Assembly: GCA_024638855.1 (NCBI GenBank)
Contig: JAHEJP010000005.1
Location: 1-38,295, forward strand
Reading direction: 5' to 3'
DNA from: Chloroflexota bacterium
GTDB taxonomy: Bacteria; Chloroflexota; Anaerolineae; Promineifilales; Promineifilaceae
DNA length: 38,295 nucleotides
Under the pieces are notes generated by a model. The model did not search any database and had not been told where the DNA came from. It saw nothing but the letters and a program-made list of their open reading frames with translations. The first letter of the stretch is position 1. Every line of letters begins with the position of its first letter. Both the position numbers and the translations under genes were made by a program. This document shows, piece after piece, positions 25,398 through 34,004 of this stretch.

Positions 25398-27530
25398 CTA
25401 ATCTCGATTCAATGCGTTTACATATAAGCCAGTGTATTCTTTTAACATGCGCCGTGTACTAAACCTGGGAGCATTTGAACGTATTGATTCACGCATTAAG
25501 GCCACCCAACCTCGTGGAACATTGTCCCTATCCCTTTCATAATAGAGAGGAACAATTTCTTCCTCCAAAAGCGAATAAAGGGAATTAGCGTCGACCGCAT
25601 CGCGAGTGTCGGGGTCATCGTAATCGAGATTGTCGCCGATGGCCCAGCCGTTTGCTCCGTTAAAGCCTTCAACCCACCAACCATCAAGGATGCTAAAATT
25701 AGCCACGCCATTAACGGCCGCTTTTTGTCCGCTTGTCCCACTGGCCTCACGCGGACGCCGAGGCGTATTCAGCCAGATGTCAACACCTTGAACAAGATAT
25801 CGAGCCATATGCATATCGTAATCTTCGATAAAAGCGACCCTCCCGCCAAGTTGGTTGTGTTTAGCCATATTGTAAATATTTTGGATGAGAGTCTTTCCAG
25901 GATCGTCTTCTGGATGCGCTTTGCCAGCAAAGATAATTTGTACAGGCCGGTGCTGATCGGCAAGTATCGCTATCAAACGGTCGAGTTCCCTAAAAATCAA
26001 GGACGCTCGTTTGTAAGTTGCAAATCTCCGGGCAAAGCCAATTGTCAGAGCATCGGGATTTAGCAGAGTTCCGCTCGTCATGATTTGAGTCGGATCATTC
26101 GATCCAACTATCCATCGATTCCTAGCACGCTCTCGGAGGAAACTCAACATCTTATATTTGAGCGAAACGTGGTACCTCCAAAATTCGACATCAGGAATGT
26201 CAAATATTCTCTCCCATAACACGGGATCGTCATGATGATCTCGCCAATCGGGCCCTAAATACTTGCTAAATAATTGGTGCAGCTCATTCGGAATCCAGGA
26301 GGGAATGTGGATGCCATTAGTCACAGAGGTGATTGGTACATCATCAGTATCCTGAACTGCCCAAACATCCTTCCACATCTCACGGGAAATCTTTTCATGA
26401 AGTTTGCTAACGCCATTTGCCTGGCCAGACATCCTTAAAGCCAGAACTGTCATATTGAAACTCGTTCCCCATTCTTCCTCATGTCTGCCAAGATCGAGAA
26501 ATTGCTCGCGACTCAATCCCAACTCATCCCAGTATCCTGCAAAATATTGCTGAACCATGTGAAATGGAAAAGCATCGTGACCGGCAGGCACTGGTGTGTG
26601 AGTTGTGAACAGTGATTTCTTGCTCACTTCAGCAGCAGCTTCATCAAAAGTGGCGCCTGCCTGCACCAATTCACGAATGCACTCGAGGACCAGAAAGGCT
26701 GAATGCCCTTCATTCATGTGCCATACATTTGGTTCGACGGACAAAGCTCGTAATGCTCGCACACCGCCAATTCCGAGCATGATTTCTTGTCGAATCCTGT
26801 GCTCGGTATCGCCAGAATATAATCTAGCTGAGAGTTCACGATCCCAAGGATCGTTTTCATCGACATCAGTATCGAGTAGGTAGAGCGGGACTCGGCCAAC
26901 CTGAACATGCCAGATGCGAGCATATACGTCACGGTCGCCCATGTGGACACGGACTCTCATTTCCGAGCCGTTTTCAGTAGTCCTCTGAATTATCGGAGCA
27001 CGGTTCAAGTTGAGTTGTTCATAGATGGCTTCTTGCCAGCCGTGCGACGGTATTCGCTGCCTGAAATAACCCTGAGGGTACATAAAACCAATACCAACTA
27101 GAGGGATACCCAGGTCACTAGATTCTTTTGCGTGGTCGCCGGACAAAATGCCTAATCCACCAGAATAAATTGGCAATGAACTATGCAATCCAAACTCGGC
27201 CGAAAAGTAAGCGACTTGGAGATTGCTATCACTCGGATTTGCCTGATTGAACCAAGTGTGCCCATTTTTCATTTCTCGATCAAAGATCATCATTACTTTC
27301 TTATACTGTTGATAAAATAATGAGTCATTGGCCGCGATATCGAGTTGTTGAGATGTTATTTCTTGCAGAAGTTGGACTGGATTGTGCTGCGTACTTTGCC
27401 AGAGACTGAGATCAAGGCGCTTGAATAACTGCCGCGCCTCGGGATTCCAGCTCCACCAAAGATTATAAGCTAGCTCAGTTAGTCGCGATATTTTTTCCGG
27501 TAATTCTACTCGGTGGTCTAATGGTGTCAT
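25398..27530 (-). CDS. glgP: Alpha-glucan phosphorylase (GT35, DUF3417 type)
   Basis: The enzyme releases glucose-1-phosphate from glycogen or maltodextrin using pyridoxal phosphate. At 710 residues it matches the shorter, Thermotoga/Thermus-style members. The DUF3417 N-terminal domain (ELAYNLWWSWNPEARQLFKRLD) is followed by the catalytic GT35 region: AYFSAEFGLHSSLPIYSGGLGILSGDH, WHMNEGHSAFL, FTTHTPVPAGHDAFP, and near the end PREASGTSGQKAAVNG, which carries the PLP-binding lysine, then DGWWVEGFNGANGWAIGD. All motifs are intact. A TATAAT at 27615-27620 (minus strand) could be its -10 box. A small exported protein gene follows after 13 nt. Confidence 0.95.
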   Translation of the reverse strand: MTPLDHRVELPEKISRLTELAYNLWWSWNPEARQLFKRLDLSLWQSTQHNPVQLLQEITSQQLDIAANDSLFYQQYKKVMMIFDREMKNGHTWFNQANPSDSNLQVAYFSAEFGLHSSLPIYSGGLGILSGDHAKESSDLGIPLVGIGFMYPQGYFRQRIPSHGWQEAIYEQLNLNRAPIIQRTTENGSEMRVRVHMGDRDVYARIWHVQVGRVPLYLLDTDVDENDPWDRELSARLYSGDTEHRIRQEIMLGIGGVRALRALSVEPNVWHMNEGHSAFLVLECIRELVQAGATFDEAAAEVSKKSLFTTHTPVPAGHDAFPFHMVQQYFAGYWDELGLSREQFLDLGRHEEEWGTSFNMTVLALRMSGQANGVSKLHEKISREMWKDVWAVQDTDDVPITSVTNGIHIPSWIPNELHQLFSKYLGPDWRDHHDDPVLWERIFDIPDVEFWRYHVSLKYKMLSFLRERARNRWIVGSNDPTQIMTSGTLLNPDALTIGFARRFATYKRASLIFRELDRLIAILADQHRPVQIIFAGKAHPEDDPGKTLIQNIYNMAKHNQLGGRVAFIEDYDMHMARYLVQGVDIWLNTPRRPREASGTSGQKAAVNGVANFSILDGWWVEGFNGANGWAIGDNLDYDDPDTRDAVDANSLYSLLEEEIVPLYYERDRDNVPRGWVALMRESIRSNAPRFSTRRMLKEYTGLYVNALNRD

Positions 27531-27614
27531 AGTGTTTTTCTTCTTATTTTATTTCTTAATAAATGCTTGATCAATGTAGAGAGTGTTCTTTGGCTTGCAA
27601 AACTTTAACGTAAT

Positions 27615-27620
27615 ATTATA
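27615..27620 (-). promoter_or_regulatory. Candidate -10 box upstream of glgP
   Basis: A perfect TATAAT on the minus strand, about 85 nt before the glgP ATG, inside an AT-rich 196-nt gap. No good -35 lies 16-18 nt upstream (TTTAAT is the best), so promoter function is only suggested. Confidence 0.3.
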
Positions 27621-27726
27621 GATCACCCAATTCGGTAATTAAAAAGAAGCCAGAAACTATACAACAACAAACTGTGAAGGCAAATAATTTAGTCGCCTCT
27701 ACCCAACCCTCACCTGTTTCTCAATA

Positions 27727-28926
27727 TTATTTAGATTCAATTGATTTTAGGTCCGACCAACTGGCATTTAGTGAACCTATGATTCGATCATACTGAGTGG
27801 CCAAGGTCCTCCAATCGAATTTGGCAACGGTTTTAGCTAGATCCAGTGCAATTGCCCTTGCCAGATCTGGGTGTTCTAGCGCCCACCGAATCTTGCTCAC
27901 TAGAGATTCCTTCGAGCTATATAAACAAGCGTCATGAAACGACTTGGGTATTAGTTCTGGGTAGCTGAGTTGATTCGGGAGAATTGGGAATGTCTGGCAA
28001 TAAATGGCCTCTATTATGCTGATTCCAAAAAATTCATGAGTAGCAGTCGATATGGTAATGGCCGAGTCCCACAGTAGCCGAGCATAATCCTCATCCGGCG
28101 CGTAGCCTTGGTAAACAACGTATTTACTTAATCGTTCCAACGCCTCGTCGAATTCGACAGGCTGCTGGCGGAAATTTTGTCCGCAGACAGCCAATCGGAA
28201 GGGTATGTCCTCTGAAGCGATATCATAGAGGGCCGCAAAAAACAATCCAGGATTCTTGTCGTATTCCCAACGTTGGTTCCATATGATCAGGGGTGTTTCG
28301 TTATGTCCGTTAATTGGTTTCGATTTTTCCAATCGCTTAAGGTCGATACCTACGGGCAAGACGCTGCTTTTCTTCTTAAGAATCGGCACCGTTTCCAATC
28401 CTTTGAATTCAGGAAAACGATTCAAGTATTTAGGCAACGCATCAAAAAAGGAAAGAAGATGATATTGAGAATTGAAAAAAACATGATCGGCAGCCAACAT
28501 TGAAGCGTAATTGATGAAAGCGTAGTGGAAATCCCTTTCACCCATCTGACGTCTCGTCGGACCATCACTGCTTATTGGGGGTAGGGGATAGGTGAGCTGG
28601 TTTTCGTGCATATATAACAATGTCTGGGCTTGACTTAACTGGCGCCGGGTCAGTGAGAGAAATGTGCTTAAATCGACCATATCTGTAGCTAGAATTACCT
28701 CTGGCCGAAATTCCCCAATCTTCTCCTCATCGGTACCGGGTACAAATCGAGTTTTCCCTTTCATGAAGTCTCGAGCAAGAGTGACTGTCCCGCCATGCAT
28801 TCGCCATTTCCAAAACCTTGCAGGGAGTGAGAGTAAGCCAAAACGATATTGCGAGTGCCGAACATACCCGTTAGCCCAAGATTTATGGCTACCCCCATGA
28901 TATGGCGACAATAACAATACATGCAT
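27727..28926 (-). CDS. DUF3524 glycosyltransferase, tRNA-queuosine mannosyltransferase-like
   Basis: The protein has 399 residues and begins with MHVLLLSPYHGGSHKSWANG, the N-terminal signature of DUF3524 proteins. Continuing conserved pieces are WKWRMHGGTVTLA, ATDMVDLSTFLSL, YMHENQLTYPL, RDFHYAFINYASMLAAD and, in the GT4-like C-terminal half, WNQRWEYDKNPGLFF, GQNFRQQP, and HEFFGISIIEAIYC. The human member of this family (GTDC1/QTMAN) adds mannose to queuosine in tRNA-Asp; bacterial members are little studied. It is transcribed alone on the minus strand, divergent from iscX-nuo. Glycosyltransferase activity is highly likely, the tRNA target is inferred from homology. Confidence 0.85.
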   Translation of the reverse strand: MHVLLLSPYHGGSHKSWANGYVRHSQYRFGLLSLPARFWKWRMHGGTVTLARDFMKGKTRFVPGTDEEKIGEFRPEVILATDMVDLSTFLSLTRRQLSQAQTLLYMHENQLTYPLPPISSDGPTRRQMGERDFHYAFINYASMLAADHVFFNSQYHLLSFFDALPKYLNRFPEFKGLETVPILKKKSSVLPVGIDLKRLEKSKPINGHNETPLIIWNQRWEYDKNPGLFFAALYDIASEDIPFRLAVCGQNFRQQPVEFDEALERLSKYVVYQGYAPDEDYARLLWDSAITISTATHEFFGISIIEAIYCQTFPILPNQLSYPELIPKSFHDACLYSSKESLVSKIRWALEHPDLARAIALDLAKTVAKFDWRTLATQYDRIIGSLNASWSDLKSIESK

Positions 28927-29123
28927 TTTATGATTATTCTTGGATTAAGATATTAGCCGTTATTATTATCAAAAGATTAAAATAATTATGTTGTGAAATC
29001 TATCATAAGTTATTCGACCATCAACATACATTGTTGTATCATAGTCGCGCCTACCGGGCCTAAGAAAATTGTACTTTCGAGCGTTTGGCCATCAACCAAA
29101 TTTACCACCAGTAACTTCAACGA

Positions 29124-29348
29124 ATGATTTATCACAGTGTGCCGGCTTTGTATTGGGATTCTACGTATGGAATCGCCATGTCTCTCATGGAGAGGCATCC
29201 AGAATTATATCCCGACAATGTCGGTCTTGAAGAATTGCTCAGCTTGATTGAGAAATTGCCAGGTTTCGTGGATGAACCTGAACTAGCGAATGAGCGCCTT
29301 TTACTAGATGTTTTAGCCACTTGGCTTGAGGAGTTTCATAACGTATGA
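29124..29348 (+). CDS. iscX: Fe-S cluster assembly protein IscX
   Basis: The protein has 74 residues and the IscX pattern: [56 protein letters not shown]. IscX is a small acidic protein that binds IscS and iron and modulates Fe-S assembly. It is the first gene of the unit and overlaps nuoB by 4 nt (ATGA). This is an unusual place, since iscX normally lies with the isc genes. No good ribosome site is visible upstream of the ATG at 29124. A weak TTCGAC-18-TATCAT pair upstream could be its promoter. Confidence 0.9.
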   Translation: MIYHSVPALYWDSTYGIAMSLMERHPELYPDNVGLEELLSLIEKLPGFVDEPELANERLLLDVLATWLEEFHNV

Positions 29349-30031
29349 CAAATGGTGACGAGCCCTTGAAATCTGATGTAGAGATTCCAGAGGATGTCTC
29401 AGACAACATTTTTATCACGAGTTTGGATAAGATCTATAATTGGTCGCGTCGGAACTCCCTTTGGCCAATGGGGTTTGGTCTTGCCTGTTGTGCCATTGAA
29501 ATGATCTGTACAGCAGCCAGCCGGTATGATCTAGCCCGCTTTGGCATGGAGGTATTTCGTGCCTCACCCAGACAAGCGGACGTCATGATCGTGTCTGGAA
29601 CTGTAACAAAAAAAATGATTCCGACGATCGTCCGATTATATAACCAAATGCCAGAACCGCGTTATGTGTTGAGTATGGGAGCCTGCGCAAACGGTGGCGG
29701 TCCTTTTAAGGAAGGCTACAACGTACTGGATGGGGTTGACAAACTACTTCCAGTTGATGTTTACGTACCAGGATGCCCGCCAACTCCACAGGCATTAATA
29801 TTCGGGCTTATCACGCTTCAGGAAAAAATTGATCAGCAATCGATTCTAAAGGTACCATGGTATCGTAAAAATGATCCAACAGATTTTGTTCCTATTCCCG
29901 TTCTCGGTCCAGATTTATTGGATTTACGTCAAATAGATCTGATTCGAGAAAATGCCCAGAAACAAGAATCTGAAGAATTAGCCGAAAAAGAATTAACTGA
30001 GCAAGATCCTACGTTGACTCCCAATACCTGA
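29345..30031 (+). CDS. nuoB: NADH-quinone oxidoreductase subunit B
   Basis: NuoB carries cluster N2, the last Fe-S centre before quinone in complex I. The protein has 228 residues. Cluster ligands are all present: tandem C48-C49 in [10 protein letters not shown]114 in [10 protein letters not shown] and C144 in [10 protein letters not shown]. The C-terminal ~60 residues are a charged extension (glutamate-rich) beyond the usual core. Start is coupled to iscX by a 4-nt overlap, and nuoCD follows after 21 nt. Confidence 0.96.
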   Translation: MTNGDEPLKSDVEIPEDVSDNIFITSLDKIYNWSRRNSLWPMGFGLACCAIEMICTAASRYDLARFGMEVFRASPRQADVMIVSGTVTKKMIPTIVRLYNQMPEPRYVLSMGACANGGGPFKEGYNVLDGVDKLLPVDVYVPGCPPTPQALIFGLITLQEKIDQQSILKVPWYRKNDPTDFVPIPVLGPDLLDLRQIDLIRENAQKQESEELAEKELTEQDPTLTPNT

Positions 30032-30052
30032 GCAAACTGTAAAGGTTTTCGA

Positions 30053-31873
30053 ATGACTGATACCAATATTGAAATTCTAGATCCCATAGCAGAGTCTGCA
30101 CCTGAAGAGAGAAATCCCGTTGAGGTAGCTACAATTGCATTGAAAGAGAACTTTCCCGATTTGATAGCAGATGATACCAGAGAACGCTATGAAGGCTTGA
30201 TGGTTCCGGCCGATCACTTGGTTGAGGTAGCTGGGTACCTGCGTGATGAATTAGGATTTGACTATTTATCAAGTGTGACGGGCGTTGATCTTCTCGAAGA
30301 AAATAAATTGGAAGTCGTCTATCACACTTACAATACGAAAAAGGGTGGCGGTTCTGTCGTTCTTAAAGTGCAAGTAGATCGGGATGATGGATCTGTGCCG
30401 ACAATGGTTCCGATATGGCCTGGAGCCGATTTCCAGGAAAGGGAAGCCTGGGATCTATTAGGAATCCGCTTTGATGGACATCCTGATTTACGCCGAATTC
30501 TTATGTGGGAGGGATTTGAAGGGCATCCATTGCGAAAAGACTGGAAAGAACCTTTTTTTGAAGATGATCAGAAACCCTTTGGTAGCCGATGGCCTGGTGG
30601 TGAGGTATCTCGCTCTGAAGAACACAATTTGTATGGCAAGAACGTACAATATCCTAAAGGTTGGATACCAGACGGTGTTGAGTTTGAGGTAGACACTGAA
30701 CTATACGCAGGAATGTCGGTTTCCCGAGATTCAACACCTGGGATCAAAACAGATAAGGTCACCGTAAATCTTGGCCCACAACATCCATCTACTCATGGTG
30801 TATTCAGGATGGTTGTGACGCTTGATGGCGAAACTGTCGTCGAATTGAAACCGGTCATGGGATATCTACACAGAAACCATGAAAAAATCGGTGAGAGAAA
30901 TACTTTTTTAATGAACATTCCCTATACTGACCGGCTCGATTACATATGTTCGATGTCTAATAATCACGGATACGTTTTGGCTGTTGAGAAGCTGCTGGAT
31001 GCAACGGTTCCAGAAAGGGCTGAGTGGATTCGACTTCTGATGGTCGAACTGACTCGATTCGTCAATCATGCCTGGGCCTTAGGATTCCTCTTAAACGATC
31101 TGGGAGCCCTTCAGACTCCAATGCTGTATCTTTATATCGAACGAGAGTTTGTACTTGACCTATTTGAGGCAACTGCCGGTTCACGGATGATGTGCAACTA
31201 TATGCGCTTCGGCGGCGTTGCTTATGATTTACCTGCTAATGTTCGCAGCGAGCCCACAATGAAGTTTTTGCACGATCTCATTTACGATCGGTTGCCAAAG
31301 GCGATGGAACAGTTAGATAACTACATTACTAATAATGAAATTGTACGCTCGCGTTGCATAGGCGTCGGTTATTTATCACCAGAGGATGCTATCGGCTACA
31401 GCACCGCTGGTCCGGTCCTCCGAGCAAGTGGCGTACCATATGATGTGAGGAAGGCTGATCCGTACTCATATTATGAACATTTAGATTTCGATATTGCGGT
31501 TCGCTATAATTGCGACATTTACGATCGTTACATGGTCAGAATTGACGAAATGTGGCAGAGCTTGAGGCTATTGAGGCAAATTCTGCCGCATTTGAAAGAA
31601 ACAGAAGGCAGCCCGATTTATAGTGGAAAACCCCAATATGCTGTCCGTGTTAAAGGTGGCGAAGCTTACGGCCGGGTTGAAAATCCCAAGGGCGAGCTTG
31701 GCTATTATGTCACCGCCCAGCCGCGATCCTCTAACCCAGAGCGCTACCATATTCGGGCCCCATCCTTCATTAACTTGACACCTCTTGGCCTAATGACTAA
31801 AGGGCACAAAGTCGCAGATATCGTGGCTATATTAGGCAGCATTGATATCGTTCTTGGAGAAGTCGATCGGTAG
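30053..31873 (+). CDS. nuoC: Fused NADH-quinone oxidoreductase subunits C and D
   Basis: The protein has 606 residues. The NuoC half (~20-185) has FDYLSSVTGVDL and FQEREAWDLLGIRFDGHPDLRRILM, then HPLRKDW. The NuoD half (~225-606) has VNLGPQHPSTHGVFRM, YLHRNHEKIGERNTF, TDRLDYICSM, and the canonical end GSIDIVLGEVDR. Both halves belong to the quinone-binding module of complex I. The N-terminal cysteine pairs that bind nickel in hydrogenases are absent, so this is a complex I protein and not a group 4 hydrogenase. A fused form is known in E. coli and others. The next gene follows after 84 nt. Confidence 0.95.
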   Translation: MTDTNIEILDPIAESAPEERNPVEVATIALKENFPDLIADDTRERYEGLMVPADHLVEVAGYLRDELGFDYLSSVTGVDLLEENKLEVVYHTYNTKKGGGSVVLKVQVDRDDGSVPTMVPIWPGADFQEREAWDLLGIRFDGHPDLRRILMWEGFEGHPLRKDWKEPFFEDDQKPFGSRWPGGEVSRSEEHNLYGKNVQYPKGWIPDGVEFEVDTELYAGMSVSRDSTPGIKTDKVTVNLGPQHPSTHGVFRMVVTLDGETVVELKPVMGYLHRNHEKIGERNTFLMNIPYTDRLDYICSMSNNHGYVLAVEKLLDATVPERAEWIRLLMVELTRFVNHAWALGFLLNDLGALQTPMLYLYIEREFVLDLFEATAGSRMMCNYMRFGGVAYDLPANVRSEPTMKFLHDLIYDRLPKAMEQLDNYITNNEIVRSRCIGVGYLSPEDAIGYSTAGPVLRASGVPYDVRKADPYSYYEHLDFDIAVRYNCDIYDRYMVRIDEMWQSLRLLRQILPHLKETEGSPIYSGKPQYAVRVKGGEAYGRVENPKGELGYYVTAQPRSSNPERYHIRAPSFINLTPLGLMTKGHKVADIVAILGSIDIVLGEVDR

Positions 31874-31957
31874 ATAATTAGCATAAAATATTCCCAGGTT
31901 ACCTGTCGCCCCATTCATGCTCTGGTGTACGGGTAGCATGTGATGTTAGGAGACAGT

Positions 31958-32644
31958 ATGTACGGTGCTGGAATAATCAAGGGTATGGCAGTTACCTTCA
32001 AGCATTTTGTAGCCACCTATTTGGACGATATCTATTGGTTGGCACGAGGTGGCAGATACTATAATGATGATGCACTCAATGTCCGTCAAAGTTTAAAAGG
32101 CCGCGGAGTCATCACGGTTTTCTATCCTGAAGAAAAACTACGTATGCCGGAACGTTTTCGGTTTATACCCTTTTTAGTGACCGATGACCCTCAACCAGGT
32201 GAACTTTGGCCCCACGACTGGTGTACCTCCTGCGGCATCTGTGCAAAGGTCTGTCCTCCTCAGTGTATTTGGATCGTTCGGGGTAAACTGCCGAATGGAC
32301 GGCCAAAGCCAGAACCGGAACAATTCTATATTGATATTGATATCTGCATGAATTGCGGTTACTGTGCCGAATTTTGTCCGTTCGATGCTATCAAGATGGA
32401 CCACGACTACGAACTAGCTGCTTACGATAGGACAACTGCTCATATTCATGACAAGGAGCGTCTTAGCAAACCCATAAGCTATTGGCGCGAGATTGCAAGC
32501 ATGAAAGCTTCTGCTGAAGCGTCTTCGCGCGAAGTTGCGGCTGCTTCGAAAGGTAAGAGAAAAGCTAAAGACCAGAAAGATTTAGATTTACCTGAATTGA
32601 GTGCCGAACAAGCTAGTCAACTGCCCTATCGAGGTCTTGGCTAA
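31958..32644 (+). CDS. nuoI: NADH-quinone oxidoreductase subunit I (two 4Fe-4S clusters)
   Basis: NuoI holds clusters N6a and N6b in complex I. The protein has 228 residues from the ATG at 31958, which has AGGAG 5 nt upstream; in-frame ATGs at 31940 and 31943 lie before that site and are less likely. Two ferredoxin motifs are complete: C89, C92, C95, C99 and C130, C133, C136, C140. The segment ELAAYDR after the second motif is typical. A basic, alanine-rich C-terminal tail of ~45 residues is longer than usual. An N-terminal amphipathic segment (KGMAVTFKHFVATYL) fits membrane-arm contact. Confidence 0.93.
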   Translation: MYGAGIIKGMAVTFKHFVATYLDDIYWLARGGRYYNDDALNVRQSLKGRGVITVFYPEEKLRMPERFRFIPFLVTDDPQPGELWPHDWCTSCGICAKVCPPQCIWIVRGKLPNGRPKPEPEQFYIDIDICMNCGYCAEFCPFDAIKMDHDYELAAYDRTTAHIHDKERLSKPISYWREIASMKASAEASSREVAAASKGKRKAKDQKDLDLPELSAEQASQLPYRGLG

Positions 32645-32664
32645 ACTCATTTTAATTTCCAACA

Positions 32665-33756
32665 ATGAATGACCGAAATAATATGACTGATCATGATTAT
32701 CCAGATGGAAAAATCACGAAAGAAGTAGTTCTGAAAGCCTTAGGGAGCGTGATAGAACCAGAGCTACACCGTGATTTGGTTTCGTTAAATATGGTGCGGG
32801 ATATAGAAATCAAGGGCTCGGATTTAAGCTTTACGATCATGTTGACAACCCCTGCTTGTCCTTTAAAGGGTAAAATGGAAGCAGATTCCAAAGCTGCCCT
32901 CAAACAGATTCCTGGGCTCAATAATGTCCGGATAAACTGGGATTCTAAGGTTCCGAACGACGAACGCATTCGCCAGCAAATTGGATCAAATTTTCGCATT
33001 ACTATTGCTATCACCAGTGGAAAAGGTGGCGTAGGGAAAACAACTGTTGCCGTGAATTTGGCCATTGAATTGGCAAATTTGGGAGCACAGGTCGGTTTGC
33101 TGGATGCAGATATTTTAGGACCAAATGTTCCGATGATGATGGGTGAGGAGCAAATGCCTCCTCCCAGAAACCGAAAAATGGTGCCCGCTGAAAGGCATGG
33201 GGTCAAGTTCATGTCCATGGCCTTTCTTGTAAAACCCGATCAACCATTAGTTTGGCGTGGACCAATGCTACATACTGCGATAAAACAATTATTAACAGAT
33301 GTGGATTGGGGCGAATTAGATTACCTCATTATCGATTTGCCTCCAGGCACCGGCGATGCCCAGCTATCATTGGCCCAATCAGTGCCTTTATCGGGTGCGA
33401 TTATTGTTACTCAGCCAATGCAAGTTGCCGCGGCCGACGCTCTACGTGGTTTGAAGATGTTTGAAAAACTGGATGTGCCGATCATAGGCGTTTTGGAGAA
33501 CATGAGTGGTGATTTCTTTGGTTCTGGAGCTGGAGAGCAATTGGCCAGAAATAATGACGTCGAATATTTGGGTTCCATTCCACTAGATGCCCAGGTACGA
33601 GTCGGTGGTGATGCTGGACAGCCAATCGTTGTCGTGGATAGAGATTCGGAGGCAGCTAAAGCCTTTGTTGCAATCACTCCCATTATCGCCGCGCGAATTA
33701 GTGTGATAACTATCGCCAACCAGTCGAATATGATCCCTATTCAGATGGTTGGTTAA
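32665..33756 (+). CDS. mrp: Mrp/NBP35-family Fe-S carrier ATPase, CxxC-less
   Basis: The protein has 363 residues. A DUF59/MIP18-like domain (~15-95, ALGSVIEPELHRDLVSLNMV, TTPACPLK) precedes a P-loop ATPase with GKGGVGKTT (~119-127), LLDADILGPNVP, and IDLPPGTGDAQL. The family carries Fe-S clusters; its mitochondrial member Ind1/NUBPL is a complex I assembly factor, which fits its place right after nuoI. In most members a CPxC pair follows the ENMS motif; here the sequence is ENMSGDFFGSGAG (~278-290) with that segment deleted. Neither candidate start (32665 or 32683) has a clear ribosome site. Confidence 0.93.
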   Translation: MNDRNNMTDHDYPDGKITKEVVLKALGSVIEPELHRDLVSLNMVRDIEIKGSDLSFTIMLTTPACPLKGKMEADSKAALKQIPGLNNVRINWDSKVPNDERIRQQIGSNFRITIAITSGKGGVGKTTVAVNLAIELANLGAQVGLLDADILGPNVPMMMGEEQMPPPRNRKMVPAERHGVKFMSMAFLVKPDQPLVWRGPMLHTAIKQLLTDVDWGELDYLIIDLPPGTGDAQLSLAQSVPLSGAIIVTQPMQVAAADALRGLKMFEKLDVPIIGVLENMSGDFFGSGAGEQLARNNDVEYLGSIPLDAQVRVGGDAGQPIVVVDRDSEAAKAFVAITPIIAARISVITIANQSNMIPIQMVG

Positions 33757-33791
33757 TATGGTAACAGGTAAGTAAATTGACTGGGGAGTCA

Positions 33792-33932
33792 CTATTTGTC
33801 CTTCCTGAGGCGGTCATCCTCTTTTAGTGCCAGGAGAAAAACCTTGTCCTTGGTATGTAGCAATAGTTTGCGCAGATAGTCTTCCTTTGATAAATAAGAG
33901 AAGGCATTAACCATTGTGTATCGTGCAGACAT
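33792..33932 (-). CDS. Possible 46-residue protein in the mrp-psp1 gap
   Basis: In the 248-nt gap between two plus-strand genes, the minus strand has an open frame starting MSARYTMVNAFSYLSKED and ending ALKEDDRLRKDK. Its composition (charged, with an amphipathic helix YLRKLLLHTKDKVFLLAL) looks protein-like, and the frame stays open for at least 25 more codons upstream. However, no ribosome site precedes the ATG, and TTGACA (33942-33947, plus strand) in the same stretch could be part of a promoter for the next gene. I keep it as a low-confidence candidate. Confidence 0.22.
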   Translation of the reverse strand: MSARYTMVNAFSYLSKEDYLRKLLLHTKDKVFLLALKEDDRLRKDK

Positions 33933-34004
33933 ATGTTTTAATTGACAATTTAGACTTTCGATATTTTGCTTGGGCTTTTCAGGAGTAGACTGCGGGGTTA
34001 CTAA

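Noticed and set aside
29345-32644. Possible membrane-bound hydrogenase instead of complex I
   Set aside because: The NuoD half lacks the CxxC pairs that bind nickel-iron and ends in the canonical GEVDR of NuoD.
32697-33218. 173-codon minus-strand frame
   Set aside because: Shadow of the mrp gene, whose DUF59 and P-loop motifs are clear on the plus strand.
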